From: UMGS1590 sp900552455
GTDB lineage: Bacteria; Bacillota; Peptococcia; Peptococcales; Peptococcaceae
Reading direction: 5' to 3'
Length of the DNA stretch: 64,000 nucleotides
NCBI GenBank assembly: GCA_963931105.1
Contig: OZ007004.1
Location: 496,001-560,000 of the forward strand
Made by a program: the position numbers and the translations under genes. Numbering within the stretch: the stretch's first letter is position 1; each line of letters starts with the position of its first letter. Positions 16,829 through 26,095 of this stretch are shown here, one piece after another. Under the pieces are notes generated by a model, which made no database searches, was not told the origin of the DNA, and was given only the letters and a program-made list of their open reading frames with translations.

Positions 16829-19747
16829 TCAGTTTTCGAGCTTGATCAGATGATCGAAGAGGGCGCTCGCCTGCTTCACGCGGCTCGAAGCGCCGAGCAC
16901 GCAGAGATGGTTTTCTGCCATGGCCTGGCGCAGCGCTGGCGCGTAGGCACGCAGATCGTCCACGCTGGTGGCCAGCGCTTCCTCCTGCGCCTTGACGATG
17001 TCCTCACGGCGGGCGCCGTTGACATGGCTGGTGAGGGACCAGTTGCCCTGGGCGCGCGCGGTCATCACTGGATTGAAGCGGTTCATGACGCCGATGATGA
17101 CGTCGGTGAGATCGGCGTCGCTCATCTCGAGGTTTTCGAGCCAGTCGGCCATCTGGTCGTAGATGGCGATGGTGTTCTCGAGATTTGGATCGCGGTAAGA
17201 ATAGCAGCTGACGCTGCCGTTGCGGCTGAAGCGGATGCCCTGGCCGTAAGCGCCGCCTTTGGCGCGGATGTTGTTGTAGAGGTAGTCGTTGGTGAGGAGA
17301 TTGGAGAGCACCTCAAGCACGCCGCTGTAGCCGACGCCGAGGGCGCGCAGGTCTGCCCCCTTGGCGACATACTGCACATTGGCCGAGGACTGGATGCCTT
17401 CGTTGAGCACCTCAACAGGCACGTGCCAGTCGGCGTGTGGATACGCCACGTCTGGGATCTGCGCCAGCCAATCGGCGAGAAGCGGACGGATGGCGGCGTA
17501 GCTTTCGTCGGAGCCAGTCACAGAAACGAGCATGCCACGACGGGTCAGGAGGCGGCTGTAGAGCTCCTGCACCTTGGCGAGGGTCGCTGCAAAGCGCTCG
17601 TCGAAATGGTTGTCGAGCTCCTGCAGGAAGAAGAGGAAATCGAGGCCGTTCAGGTATTCGTTGAAGCGGCTGTAAGCACTGTGGTAGGCGGTGACGCGAC
17701 CGGCGACGACGGTGTGGCCCTGCTGGAAAATACCCTGCTGGATCTGATTTTTGAGCATCTGCACGACTTCGCGGAAGCGTTTTTTGTCGCTGAAATCGCT
17801 CTTTGTGAGCTGCTCCCAGGCGAGGTCGAGGAAGCCGCGCACGTCCTCTGGGCTCAGCGTCTTGGACGAGATCAGGAGCTTGTGGGAGAATTTTTCGGGA
17901 TCGTGGTAATCCTGGATGGCACGGCTGGTGATGCGGATGCCGCCGCTGGTGAGATATTCAGCGGTGGAGAGGGCGCTGTAGCTGTAGTTTTCTGTGTCGA
18001 CGGCGCCGATGAGGCTGGTGAGCAGGCTCAGATACGGCAGCTCGTCGACGTCGATGTGGTCGAGGGAGAGCAGCATGTCGGTGTAATCGATGCCGGCGGT
18101 GAAAAGCGGATGATGCAGCACGGTGACGCCGCTAAGCACCTCTTCCTGACAAGGGATCTCGGGGAAGCTGCCGGTGACGTCGCTGCGCTCGAGATGCGGA
18201 ATGGTTGCTTTTTCCTCTGGGGTGTCCTCGCTGTTCTGGCGGGCGAGAAGCTTCTGCGTTTCGGCGACGAGGGCGCTCACCTGCTCTTCGCTGAGGCTGG
18301 CCTTATAGGCGGCGAGCTCATCGGCGACGGCGGCGTCGCGGCCTTCGTTGAAGCCAGGCATTGGCCGCGCTGTCAGGATGACCTTGTGCGGATTGTCGAG
18401 GATACGCGACTGGATGTAGCGCTCGTAATAATCGCTGGCGATGCCTTCGCGCAGCACACGCAGGGTCTCGTTGTAGCAGAGGGCGTCGAACGGATCGCCG
18501 TCGTAGAGCCAGGTCTCGAAGGCATTGATGTAATAGATGATGCCACGGGTGGTGTAGCCTTCTGCTTCGCGCAGGGCGTATTCCATCTTGTTCACAGCGG
18601 CGGTGAGAAGATCCTTGTCGATGCCGTTTTTGACGAGATCGGCGAGGGTGTCGTCGATGATGCGCACGAAGTCGTCGCGCTTGGCGGCGTCGGTCTCCTT
18701 GGCGACGATGCCGAAGGGAATCTGCAGGCCGTCGTTGGAGAAGGCAGAGATGTCTTCACCGATGCCGGCGGCGAGGAGCGCGTTTTTCACCGGGCCGGCC
18801 TGGGATTCGACGAGCACCTCGGCGAGCACCTCTTCGACGAAAATGTCTGCCGGCTGCTTGCGCGTGCCCATGGAAACGGCGTAGGCGAGGATGTCCTTGC
18901 CGGCGGTCTCGGCATCCGGCGCGACGGAGTAGAAGGTCTCGAGCTTCTTGGTCTTGGCGAAGGCTGGCTGCCAGGCGATGGACGAATCCACCTCGGCGCG
19001 GTCGTAGTGACTCAGATATTCGCTGTCGATGTGTTCGAGGAAATGGGCGATGTCGCCGTCGCCGTAGATGAAGATATAGCTGTTGGACGGATGGTAGAGC
19101 CGACGGTGGAAATCGAGAAAGGCTTCATAAGAAAGGCTCGGGATCTCGTAAGGATCGCCGCCGCTCTCCTTGCCGTAGATGGTCTGGGGATAGAGGCTGG
19201 CGAGGATGGCGTCGGCCACCTGGGCATCGGCGCTGGAGAGGGCGCCGCGCATTTCATTGTAGACGACGCCGCGATAGGTCAGCGGGTCCTCTGGTTTTTC
19301 GATGTGGAAATGCCAGCCCTCCTGCAGGAAGATCTCCTTGCAGTCGTAGATCGCCGGATGAAAAACGGCGTCGAGGTAGACGTCCATGAGGTGGTCGAAA
19401 TCCTTGTCGTTCTGGCTGGCCACCGGATAGATGGTCTTATCGGAGAAGGTCATGGCGTTGAGGAAGGTGGACAGGCTCGAGCGCAGGAGATCCATGAAAG
19501 GCTCCTTGGTGCGGTATTTGCGCGAGCCGTTGAGCACGCTGTGCTCGAGGATGTGGGCGACGCCGGTGCTGCCCTCCGACGGTGTGCGGAAGCCGATGCC
19601 GAAGACCTTGTTGGGATCGCGGTTTTCCAGCTGCAAAAGGCGGGCGCCGCTTTTTTCGTGGATGAAGAGACGGCCGAGGCTGTCTGTTTCCGGCACTGGG
19701 CGCTCTTCCACGAGGCGGAAGCCGGAGAGGATCTGGTTGGGTTCCAT
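16829..19747 (-). CDS. M16C zinc metalloprotease (presequence-protease/Cym1-like)
   Basis: 972 residues; ATG at 19747 with an AAAGGAG site. Two fused M16 halves forming a chamber for unfolded peptides. The inverted zinc motif is HILEH (H65, E68, H69), with the downstream Glu likely in the YNEMRGA region. Length and C-terminal organisation match the M16C group (bacterial PreP homologues). No signal peptide is present, so it is probably cytosolic and clears oligopeptides. It is one of the longest genes here and stands alone between terminators. Confidence 0.93.
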   Translation of the reverse strand: MEPNQILSGFRLVEERPVPETDSLGRLFIHEKSGARLLQLENRDPNKVFGIGFRTPSEGSTGVAHILEHSVLNGSRKYRTKEPFMDLLRSSLSTFLNAMTFSDKTIYPVASQNDKDFDHLMDVYLDAVFHPAIYDCKEIFLQEGWHFHIEKPEDPLTYRGVVYNEMRGALSSADAQVADAILASLYPQTIYGKESGGDPYEIPSLSYEAFLDFHRRLYHPSNSYIFIYGDGDIAHFLEHIDSEYLSHYDRAEVDSSIAWQPAFAKTKKLETFYSVAPDAETAGKDILAYAVSMGTRKQPADIFVEEVLAEVLVESQAGPVKNALLAAGIGEDISAFSNDGLQIPFGIVAKETDAAKRDDFVRIIDDTLADLVKNGIDKDLLTAAVNKMEYALREAEGYTTRGIIYYINAFETWLYDGDPFDALCYNETLRVLREGIASDYYERYIQSRILDNPHKVILTARPMPGFNEGRDAAVADELAAYKASLSEEQVSALVAETQKLLARQNSEDTPEEKATIPHLERSDVTGSFPEIPCQEEVLSGVTVLHHPLFTAGIDYTDMLLSLDHIDVDELPYLSLLTSLIGAVDTENYSYSALSTAEYLTSGGIRITSRAIQDYHDPEKFSHKLLISSKTLSPEDVRGFLDLAWEQLTKSDFSDKKRFREVVQMLKNQIQQGIFQQGHTVVAGRVTAYHSAYSRFNEYLNGLDFLFFLQELDNHFDERFAATLAKVQELYSRLLTRRGMLVSVTGSDESYAAIRPLLADWLAQIPDVAYPHADWHVPVEVLNEGIQSSANVQYVAKGADLRALGVGYSGVLEVLSNLLTNDYLYNNIRAKGGAYGQGIRFSRNGSVSCYSYRDPNLENTIAIYDQMADWLENLEMSDADLTDVIIGVMNRFNPVMTARAQGNWSLTSHVNGARREDIVKAQEEALATSVDDLRAYAPALRQAMAENHLCVLGASSRVKQASALFDHLIKLEN

Positions 19748-19810
19748 TGAGAAAAACTCCTTTCGGTGGGGGATGTTGTCTATGATAAATGGTGCTGCTG
19801 TCACAGAAAA

Positions 19811-19869
19811 AAGCACGGACAGATAACGTCCGTGCTTCTATTATACCATCAGCGGATGCTGGCGGGCAA
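19811..19869 (-). promoter_or_regulatory. Promoter and 5' hairpin ahead of the peptidase gene
   Basis: TTGCCC (19869-19864), 18 bases, TATAAT (19845-19840) on the minus strand, followed immediately by a strong hairpin (AAGCACGGACG / CGTCCGTGCTT) with a T tract at 19834-19806. The hairpin looks like the terminator of the upstream gene (ends 19905), but the promoter lies before it, so the peptidase transcript would begin with it. Confidence 0.5.
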
Positions 19870-19904
19870 CGCCTGCCAACGCGAAAAACGCCAGCGCGGA
19901 AGGA

Positions 19905-20429
19905 TCAGTGCCGGCGCTTGCTGCGGCTCGACTGGGCGCGGCTGCGCGAGGAACGGCTGGTGTTCGCCGTCTGTGGACGGCGTGTGCCGTGGGGGGTGGA
20001 GCTGGTGCGCCGGTTTGGCATGTAGACGATCGGCTCCTGTTTTTGCAGCGGAGACTCGTAGCGCTGCTGCAGATTCGACTGCACGCGCTGCTGTGTCTTT
20101 GTCTGACGCACACGCACAGAGCGCGCTACCTTGCGCGCGCGCACCTCCTTGCGCCCTTCTGTGTAAAGCAGGATGAAATAGATCGCCGGCACGGCGTAGA
20201 ATACGAACAGCGCCACCGCCGCCAGAAAGGCGAAGAGGCTAAACTGCACGTCCCAGGCGATCCAGAAATTGCGAAAGCTCAGCACCGCAGCAACAATCAC
20301 AGCCACGACCGGCAGGATCAGCCCGGGACGCGGGCTGTTGCGGCGCGAAAGCGAAAGCTCGATGCGGCGGCCAAAATATAGTACAGCAGCATAGATGACG
20401 AAGATGATCAGGGTTCTTAAACTAAACAA
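19905..20429 (-). CDS. Small membrane protein with basic C-terminal tail, unknown function
   Basis: 174 residues from a TTG start with GAGGAGG 7 bases upstream. Three hydrophobic segments (RTLIIFVIYAAVLYFG, PVVAVIVAAVLSFRNFW, LFAFLAAVALFVFYAVPAIY) are followed by a strongly basic, Ser/Arg/Gln-rich cytosolic tail with no acidic residues near its end (SRSSRSRAQSSRSKRRH). I do not recognise a family. The tail could bind nucleic acid or anionic lipid, which is only a guess. Monocistronic. Confidence 0.7.
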   Translation of the reverse strand: MFSLRTLIIFVIYAAVLYFGRRIELSLSRRNSPRPGLILPVVAVIVAAVLSFRNFWIAWDVQFSLFAFLAAVALFVFYAVPAIYFILLYTEGRKEVRARKVARSVRVRQTKTQQRVQSNLQQRYESPLQKQEPIVYMPNRRTSSTPHGTRRPQTANTSRSSRSRAQSSRSKRRH

Positions 20430-20785
20430 TCTGCTGCCTCCTCTTTGTACAGGATTCTCATTTTATCCATTGTACCGAAAACGCGGGACCAATGCAAGCA
20501 GCAAAATAAGCCGGCGCTGCGCACGAAAAAAGCCACCCGAAGGTGGCGGTGTTGCGGCTGATGCGATATGAGGAAAAGTAACCCAACCCCGACTTCACCG
20601 GTCAGTCGCTAAACACGGTAATAAAAAGACACCAGTCGCACCTGGTGTCTTTTTTGTCACGTAGACGATATTTCAACCTTTGACAGCAGACGTGGAAAGC
20701 GCTTCTGTCTTGCTTTTATTATACTGTGGCAAGCGCAGGATTGCAAGGAGATTCTGGCGAGGAAGCGCGCTTACACGCTTTCTGC
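20430..20785. other. Intergenic stretch with two terminators
   Basis: Holds GACACCAGG-type hairpin 20632-20656 (ends the stalk-protein gene, T and A tracts on both sides) and a second GCCACC/GGTGGC hairpin with T tract at 20525-20547. The ~80 bases between contain a short pairing GACT..AGTC; either a back-up terminator or a very short RNA. No promoter is evident. Confidence 0.5.
20632..20656. terminator. Terminator of the 580-residue stalk-domain gene
   Basis: AAAAAGACACCAG / CTGGTGTCTTTTTT, symmetrical and usable from both sides. Confidence 0.88.
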
Positions 20786-22528
20786 TCAGCGTTCCACGAG
20801 CACGCCGGAGGTGGTGCCGTCGGCTGCGTATTGTGGTGTCACCTTACAGCCGAGGGCTTCGCCGAGGAAGCGCAGCGGCACCATGGTGCGGTTGTCGCTG
20901 TTGATGTACGGCGCGGCGTCCATAGTCTGTGGGGTGCCGTTGACGGTGTAGTTGGTCGAGCCGATGTTCATGATGATGCTCGTGCCGCCGTAAACGGTGG
21001 TGATGGTCTGGGTGGTGTTGTCATAATTCACTGCGCCACCAAGGGCTTCTGCCAGCAGGCGGTATGGAATGTAGGTGCGGCCGCTTCTGACAACTGGCTG
21101 GGTGTCGGTGATGTAGCTGATGCCATTGACGGTGTAGCTGCTCGAGCCGATGTACAGCTGCATGCTGAGGTCGCCTTCGCCGGTGTTCTCGGTAAAGCTG
21201 AAATGGGTCAGCGCTGTCTGGTAGAATCGACCGGTGTCATCTTGGAAGATGATGTAGAGATCCGCTTCGGCAATGCCGTCGCTGGAGATCAGCATGGTGC
21301 CGGAGCCGTTGGTGGTCAGGGCGCTGAGATTGGTGACGGTGCCAGACATCTTGGCAGTGTTGGTCGGATCGCTTGGCTGGATGACGACGCGCGCCATGGT
21401 TGGTTCCCAGAGCAGGCGCAGACGGTTGCCAGAGCCATCGGCGAGCTGGAAGGTGACGGCGCGGGCGTTGCCCATGCTGCCGGAATCCGGCGTCAGGATG
21501 AGGCTCTTGTCGCCAGCCTGCACGGTGAGCTTAACGGTCTGAGAGAAAGAGCCGACCATGGCTGTGACCTGGATGGTGGTGCCGATGTAGCTCTGCTCAG
21601 AGCCGACGGTGAAGCGGCCGTGCTTGTCAAACGTTCCTTCGGCGACGGCGTCACCGCTGTAGCTGAAGATCGCCGGACCGGTGTAGGTCGTAGCTTTGCC
21701 GTTTTTATCGACGAGCTGGATGGTCGGCGACACAGATTCCCCGAGGGAAACGGTGTTGGATGGATAGGTGAAGGTCATGGCGACGGCGTTGTTGATGAGA
21801 TCCTGCTGATCGTCGCTTGGTTCGCTTGGCGTGTCAGGATCGGTGCTGCCTTCGGTGAGATCGACGCGCACGCTGAGGCTGGAACTGCCGCCTTCACCAG
21901 GCACGAAGGCGATGGTGTAGTAGTCGGCTTTGTCGCTGTCCTTGAGCTGGACCTTCACAGAGCCGTCGTAGACATCCGGCAGATCGACGATGTAGCCTTC
22001 GAGGGCGTTATCGTCTTCGTCGTATGGCTGCACGAGCACGCGGTCGTCAGGATCGGGCACATAGGCGTCGTCAAAAATGAGGGTCGCAAAGACGGCGTCC
22101 CCACGCGCCACGGTGCTCGATTCGAGCTTCATGCTGGTTGGGCGGTTCGGCGTTTGCTCGCCGGCCACGGTGACCTCGTGAGAGACCATCTCAGAGCCCT
22201 TCTGCAGACGGAACTCGATCTTATCGCCGGCCTTCACAGGGGTGCCTGTGCCGCCCTCAGGAATATAGCTGAGGTTGAAGTACATGCTGTCGGGATTGGT
22301 GACATCGCTGCCGAGGGCACCGCTGTTGACAGCCACTCCGTTGACGTAGATCTCATATTTGTCGGTCGGCTGGCCGTCGGTGAAGGTGACGCGGAGGGTC
22401 GTGTCGCCGGCCTTCGGCGTCTCGATGCTGGTCACCTCGGCGGCTTCGCCAGGCTGTGGCGCCATTGGCAGGAGCACGCAGAGCGCCAGCGCGCCGATCG
22501 CTGTTGGAATGATTTTTCGCAGATTCAT
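20786..22528 (-). CDS. Secreted protein with C-terminal stalk (copper amine oxidase N-like) domains
   Basis: 580 residues with a signal peptide (MNLRKIIPTAIGALALCVLL, cleavage near GEAAE). The middle contains Ig-like beta-sandwich repeats (VTFTDGQPTDKYEIYVNGV; TPDSGSMGNARAVTFQLADG). The C-terminal ~110 residues are a double stalk domain: MQLYIGSSSYTVNGISYITD, VRSGRTYIPYRLLAEALGGA, then a second IIMNIGSTNYTVNGTPQTMD and NRTMVPLRFLGEALGCKV. These domains are common in Bacillota cell-surface proteins and do not imply amine oxidase activity. The next gene upstream (22.67 kb) is a stand-alone version of the same domain, so the two may be functionally linked. Confidence 0.85.
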   Translation of the reverse strand: MNLRKIIPTAIGALALCVLLPMAPQPGEAAEVTSIETPKAGDTTLRVTFTDGQPTDKYEIYVNGVAVNSGALGSDVTNPDSMYFNLSYIPEGGTGTPVKAGDKIEFRLQKGSEMVSHEVTVAGEQTPNRPTSMKLESSTVARGDAVFATLIFDDAYVPDPDDRVLVQPYDEDDNALEGYIVDLPDVYDGSVKVQLKDSDKADYYTIAFVPGEGGSSSLSVRVDLTEGSTDPDTPSEPSDDQQDLINNAVAMTFTYPSNTVSLGESVSPTIQLVDKNGKATTYTGPAIFSYSGDAVAEGTFDKHGRFTVGSEQSYIGTTIQVTAMVGSFSQTVKLTVQAGDKSLILTPDSGSMGNARAVTFQLADGSGNRLRLLWEPTMARVVIQPSDPTNTAKMSGTVTNLSALTTNGSGTMLISSDGIAEADLYIIFQDDTGRFYQTALTHFSFTENTGEGDLSMQLYIGSSSYTVNGISYITDTQPVVRSGRTYIPYRLLAEALGGAVNYDNTTQTITTVYGGTSIIMNIGSTNYTVNGTPQTMDAAPYINSDNRTMVPLRFLGEALGCKVTPQYAADGTTSGVLVER

Positions 22529-22626
22529 ATATTCACATCCTTTTCACTGAATCAAAATGTGCGATCATTTTCTCCATGATAATATGAAAGCCTGTAAAAT
22601 TCAAGGGACAAGCCGGAAACAAAAAA

Positions 22627-22655
22627 AGGAGACTCCCGACTGGAAGTCTCTCAAT
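22627..22655 (-). terminator. Terminator of the small stalk-domain gene
   Basis: GAGACTTCC / GGGAGTCTC stem followed by seven T on the minus strand. Confidence 0.85.
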
Positions 22656-22666
22656 ACATAAGGGTC

Positions 22667-23170
22667 TCACGCTGCTGCGCGGCTGATCGTCACTGTGGTG
22701 TTACCATTTTCGTCCTTGCCGGTGTCGACGGCGTAGCCGAGCCCGTCAGAAACGAAGCGCACTGGCACCATGGTGCGGCCGTCGGCGTTCACATATGGCG
22801 CCATGTCCATCCATTTGAGGTTGCCGTTGACGCTGTAGATGCTCGCCAGGGTGTTCATGATGACTTCGGTGTCGCCCTCTTCGATGGTCACATCGCCGGT
22901 GGCGGCGTCGTAGTTCACCTCTGCGCCAAAGCCTTCGGCAACGGCGCGCAGCGGCACATAGACACGCCCGCCGTTCAGGACAGGCACGCCGTCGGCAACA
23001 GAGACGGTCGCACCGTCCACGAGCATGTCGCCTGCGCCGACGGTGAGGATGATATTTTCTGCCGCCATGTCATCAGCGCGCGCAGGCAGCTGTGTGCTTG
23101 TGAGGAGCACCAGCGCCAGAAGAAGCGCGGCGGCCATTTTTTTCAGATTCTGAATGCAGTTGCTATTCAT
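22667..23170 (-). CDS. Small secreted stalk-domain protein
   Basis: 167 residues; ATG at 23170 with an AGGAGG site, followed by a signal peptide (MAAALLLALVLLTSTQLPAR). The rest is a complete stalk domain: VSVADGVPVLNGGRVYVPLR, FGAEVNYDAATGDVTIEEG, then DGRTMVPVRFVSDGLGYAVD. No catalytic domain. Probably a surface or wall-associated module; exact role unknown. Confidence 0.85.
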   Translation of the reverse strand: MNSNCIQNLKKMAAALLLALVLLTSTQLPARADDMAAENIILTVGAGDMLVDGATVSVADGVPVLNGGRVYVPLRAVAEGFGAEVNYDAATGDVTIEEGDTEVIMNTLASIYSVNGNLKWMDMAPYVNADGRTMVPVRFVSDGLGYAVDTGKDENGNTTVTISRAAA

Positions 23171-23408
23171 GAGAAATGCCTCCTGTGTGTGAGATTGTTG
23201 CGTGAAACAACGGTACCTATGATACCGCTTTTTGCGGCGGGAATCTCTACAGCGCCGTGACAATTTTCCGGCGAGATGGTAACGATCGCGCTGGATTGTT
23301 GCCAATCTGTTGCTTTTTCTGCGCGCAGAAGCGCCGATCTGCACTGCGCGCGTCACTGGCTCGTGACAATTCTGCGGCGGGATTTCCCAGAAAAATTGCA
23401 AGTCTCTG
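23171..23408. other. Divergent intergenic region
   Basis: 238 bp between divergent genes. Contains a repeated GTGACAATTyTsCGGCG motif at 23266-23283 and 23361-23378 and a palindrome-like GGTACCTATGATACCG at 23211-23226. No gene is seen. Confidence 0.4.
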
Positions 23409-23437
23409 TTGCCCGTCGGCGCTGAAACTGGTACTAT
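23409..23437 (+). promoter_or_regulatory. Promoter of the membrane acyltransferase gene
   Basis: TTGCCC (23409-23414), 17 bases, TACTAT (23432-23437), 34 bp before the start codon. Confidence 0.65.
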
Positions 23438-23471
23438 TAATCTATTGACCCGCATCAGAGGAGGACATTGC

Positions 23472-24521
23472 ATGTCAATGAAAACACTCACCCGCTTATC
23501 CTATATCGACATCCTCAAGATCGTCGCCACCTTTGCGATCGTGCTCTGGCATGTTTCCGCTGTCTATGTGCGCATGGATGCGGCGCTTTTGAGCCCGTTC
23601 GGGGCGCTGCCCTATGTGATCAATCTCTGTGTGCGCTTTGCGCTGCCGATGTTCATGATGATCTCGGGGGCGCTGCTCTTGCGCGAGAGCTATGCCTTCA
23701 ACTTCAAGCAGAAGTTTTCCTACATTATAAAGCTCTACGCAGTCTGGTCGCTGGTCTATGTGCTCGCCGACCAGGCGATGCGCGCAGCCAGCGGTGGCGC
23801 GCTGCTTTCACCGGCGGAGATGCTTGCCAGCTGGATCCGCGGACCGTACCATTTCTGGTATCTGCAGATGCTGTTGGGCGTCTACCTGCTGATGCCGCTG
23901 CTCGTTCGCCTGAAGGGGCTGCAGACGCTGAACTACGCGACGCTCTTGCTTTTTGTCATCATCTACATCTACAATCCGCTGTCGCCGTATCTGCCACAGG
24001 CGGTCAACGACGTCGCCGGGCAGGTGATCCTCATGCGCCCAAGCACGATGCTCTTTTTCATGCTCGCAGGTGCCTGTCTGCACCGCGTGCCGCTCTTGCG
24101 CAAGCTGGCGATCCTTTCGGCGCTGGCGGCGCTGGCTGGCTTTGCGATCCGGCTCTATCTGCTCTTCAGCACGCCGGACTACGCCTCGGCGAGCACTGTG
24201 CAGCCGCTTTACAGCTACAGTGAGCTGCTCATGACCGTCGGCCTCTTCTACCTGACGCGCTATCTCTGCCGCAGCTACGAGGACGGCCCGCGCATGCAGT
24301 ATCTCTCCAAATGCACGCTGCGCATCTACGTCAGCTCGGCGCTCTGGATCTCGGCTTATCAGTTCTTCATCCAGCCTGGCTGGGATGCGCTGGTGCCGTA
24401 TCAGGGGCTGTCGATCCTCGTCTGGAGTGTCGTCGTCTTCCTCTGCTCCTGGCTCACCGCCCACATCCTCGTCAAAAAAGACCGCGCGCTCGCCCGCCGC
24501 AAGCGCCAGCGTGCGTCCTGA
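23472..24521 (+). CDS. Acyltransferase-3 family membrane protein
   Basis: 349 residues; ATG at 23472 with GAGGAGG. About ten hydrophobic helices starting with the family signature YIDILKIVATFAIVLWHVSA (catalytic-type His) and FALPMFMMISGALLL. Acyltransferase-3 proteins transfer acetyl, succinyl or similar groups to sugars of surface polymers from the cytosolic side. There is no SGNH domain, unlike the protein at 12.95 kb. It is followed 24 bp later by a small membrane protein in the same operon. Confidence 0.9.
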   Translation: MSMKTLTRLSYIDILKIVATFAIVLWHVSAVYVRMDAALLSPFGALPYVINLCVRFALPMFMMISGALLLRESYAFNFKQKFSYIIKLYAVWSLVYVLADQAMRAASGGALLSPAEMLASWIRGPYHFWYLQMLLGVYLLMPLLVRLKGLQTLNYATLLLFVIIYIYNPLSPYLPQAVNDVAGQVILMRPSTMLFFMLAGACLHRVPLLRKLAILSALAALAGFAIRLYLLFSTPDYASASTVQPLYSYSELLMTVGLFYLTRYLCRSYEDGPRMQYLSKCTLRIYVSSALWISAYQFFIQPGWDALVPYQGLSILVWSVVVFLCSWLTAHILVKKDRALARRKRQRAS

Positions 24522-24545
24522 TCCTGTTCCTTGGAGGCTTCTCTC

Positions 24546-24944
24546 ATGAAAAACATTCTGCGTTTCGCCGTTTACGTCCTTTTCTGCTACGCAGCCTTCG
24601 CCCTCTCCGGCGCTGTGTATTCCTTCTTCGACACCATCTTCAACGTCTACACCGTCGACTGGCCGACCAGCCTGCAGGCCAGCCTTGTGCCGTCGCTGCC
24701 GGGCTGGATCATCAGCGGCATCATGCTCAATTTCTGCGTGCGCAGCCGCCTCACCGTGCCGGCGTCGATCCTGGTGCTCTCCTGGCTGGTGGTGATCGGG
24801 CCGTTTCTGCTGCTGTTCTTTGTCGAACGCGGCATTCTCACGCTGCCTGTCGCCGGCTTGTTCGACGATCCGATGCCGCTGGTCATCCAGTGCTTCGCCT
24901 TTGTCGCCAGCTTTATCACCGTCAACCACATGACCAACCGCTAA
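24546..24944 (+). CDS. Small membrane protein, unknown function
   Basis: 132 residues; ATG at 24546 after TTGGAGG. Four likely helices (FAVYVLFCYAAFALSGAVYS, ASLVPSLPGWIISGIML, ASILVLSWLVVIGPFLLLFF, LVIQCFAFVASFITV). Cotranscribed with the acyltransferase and ended by a terminator, so it may be an accessory subunit, but nothing in the sequence proves this. Confidence 0.75.
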   Translation: MKNILRFAVYVLFCYAAFALSGAVYSFFDTIFNVYTVDWPTSLQASLVPSLPGWIISGIMLNFCVRSRLTVPASILVLSWLVVIGPFLLLFFVERGILTLPVAGLFDDPMPLVIQCFAFVASFITVNHMTNR

Positions 24945-24951
24945 ACGACAA

Positions 24952-24983
24952 CGAACCGCCGCTTATTGCGACGGTTCGTTTTT
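24952..24983. terminator. Bidirectional terminator
   Basis: ACGAACCG(C)CG / CGACGGTTCGT stem with T run, between convergent genes. Confidence 0.88.
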
Positions 24984-25142
24984 TTGCGCATCTTCGGTGA
25001 CGCCGCCATGCATGTCCTTGGGAATGTCCGTGCGGTCGTAATTGCCGATCCATGGCGCGTTGCCCATAAGGTCGGACTGATCACGCTTCTGATAGGTTGC
25101 GTCACTGTCGAAGATCCGGCGCAGTTTTTCCAGTTTGCTCAT
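24963..25142 (-). CDS. 59-residue hydrophilic protein, unknown
   Basis: ATG at 25142 has a CAGGAGGTGG site. The product is polar and begins MSKLEKLRRIFDSDATYQKR, with no membrane segment or known motif. The stop lies in the arm of the shared terminator. An extended -10 (TGCTATAAT) is at 25233-25225 on the minus strand. Coding potential rests on the ribosome binding site and promoter. Confidence 0.6.
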   Translation of the reverse strand: MSKLEKLRRIFDSDATYQKRDQSDLMGNAPWIGNYDRTDIPKDMHGGVTEDAQKNEPSQ

Positions 25143-25339
25143 CGTTGCCACCTCCTGGTGAAAAACGAGCGGCACCAGCTTTGTCACTGAACAATCATTT
25201 TTTGCGAGCAATTTCTATATTTTTATTATAGCACAAGCGCGCCGAAAATCACAGCGTTTTCTCGCCGGCGCGATGATTTTTCCAAGCGGCGTGTGCACGA
25301 ACTATTTATCATTCTTATGCAAACCAACACCTCCACCGT

Positions 25340-25368
25340 TGCGACAGCCGGGCGCAAATGATATCCTA
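25340..25368 (+). promoter_or_regulatory. Promoter of the sdaAB-sdaAA operon
   Basis: TTGCGA (25340-25345), 17 bases, TATCCT (25363-25368), about 40 bp before sdaAB. Confidence 0.6.
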
Positions 25369-25407
25369 AATGCAGAGAATTTTCAAACACAAAGGAGATC
25401 ATGCCCT

Positions 25408-26079
25408 ATGAACGTATTCGACATCCTCGGTCCCGTCATGATCGGGCCGTCCAGCTCCCACACAGCCGGCGCGGCGCGCATCGGCCTGATGGCGCGCACG
25501 CTGCTCGGTCAGGCGCCAGTCAGGGCCGAGATCCTGCTCCACGGTTCCTTCGCCAAAACCTACAAGGGCCACGGCACCGACCGCGCCCTGGTCGCCGGCA
25601 TTCTCGGCATGAAGCCAGACGACGAACGCCTGCGCGACGCCCTGTCCATTGCCCGCGAGGAAGGGGTGGAGATCACCTTCACGCCGACAGAATTTGCCGA
25701 CAGCCATCCCAACACAGCGGAGATCCATCTCACAGCCGCCGACGGTAGCACAGCCAGCCTGCGCGGCGCCAGCGTTGGTGGCGGACGCATCGAGGTTGTG
25801 CAGATCGACGGCATGCCTGTCTCCCTGACCGGCGAATATTTCACCCTCATCGTCATCCACAAAGACGCCCCAGGCGCCATCGCCGAGGTCACCCGCATCC
25901 TCACCCACTACTCCGGCAACATCTGCCACTTCGATCTTTCGCGCAAGGCCCGCGGCGGCGAAGCCATCATGACCCTCTCCATGGACGCGCTGGAGCATTC
26001 CGACATTCCTGCGCTCTGCGCCGAGATCGAAGCCCACGACGTCATCTACAAGTGCATCGCGGTCCAGCCGATCGCGTGA
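25408..26079 (+). CDS. sdaAB: L-serine ammonia-lyase, Fe-S dependent, subunit beta
   Basis: 223 residues; ATG at 25408 after AAAGGAGATC. With SdaAA it deaminates L-serine to pyruvate and ammonia. The N-terminal NVFDILGPVMIGPSSSHTAG is the substrate-binding serine-rich signature; a middle KTYKGHGTDRALVAGILG follows; the C-terminal ~75 residues are an ACT domain (FTLIVIHKDAPGAIAEVTRI) that may bind serine. The two-subunit arrangement is characteristic of Gram-positive bacteria. The partner gene follows 16 bp later. Confidence 0.95.
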   Translation: MNVFDILGPVMIGPSSSHTAGAARIGLMARTLLGQAPVRAEILLHGSFAKTYKGHGTDRALVAGILGMKPDDERLRDALSIAREEGVEITFTPTEFADSHPNTAEIHLTAADGSTASLRGASVGGGRIEVVQIDGMPVSLTGEYFTLIVIHKDAPGAIAEVTRILTHYSGNICHFDLSRKARGGEAIMTLSMDALEHSDIPALCAEIEAHDVIYKCIAVQPIA

Positions 26080-26095
26080 GAAAGGAAGGACCACC

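Noticed and set aside
16802..19750. A 980-codon open frame on the plus strand opposite the M16C peptidase
   Set aside because: It is antisense to a gene with clear HxxEH motif, ribosome binding site and family length. High GC creates long antisense frames; the product has no recognisable domain. Similar antisense frames opposite the SLH, glpK, PBP and P1B-ATPase genes were dropped for the same reason.
20525..20656. Riboswitch between the two terminators
   Set aside because: The 80-base segment has only short pairings, matches no aptamer I know and precedes no gene in either direction.
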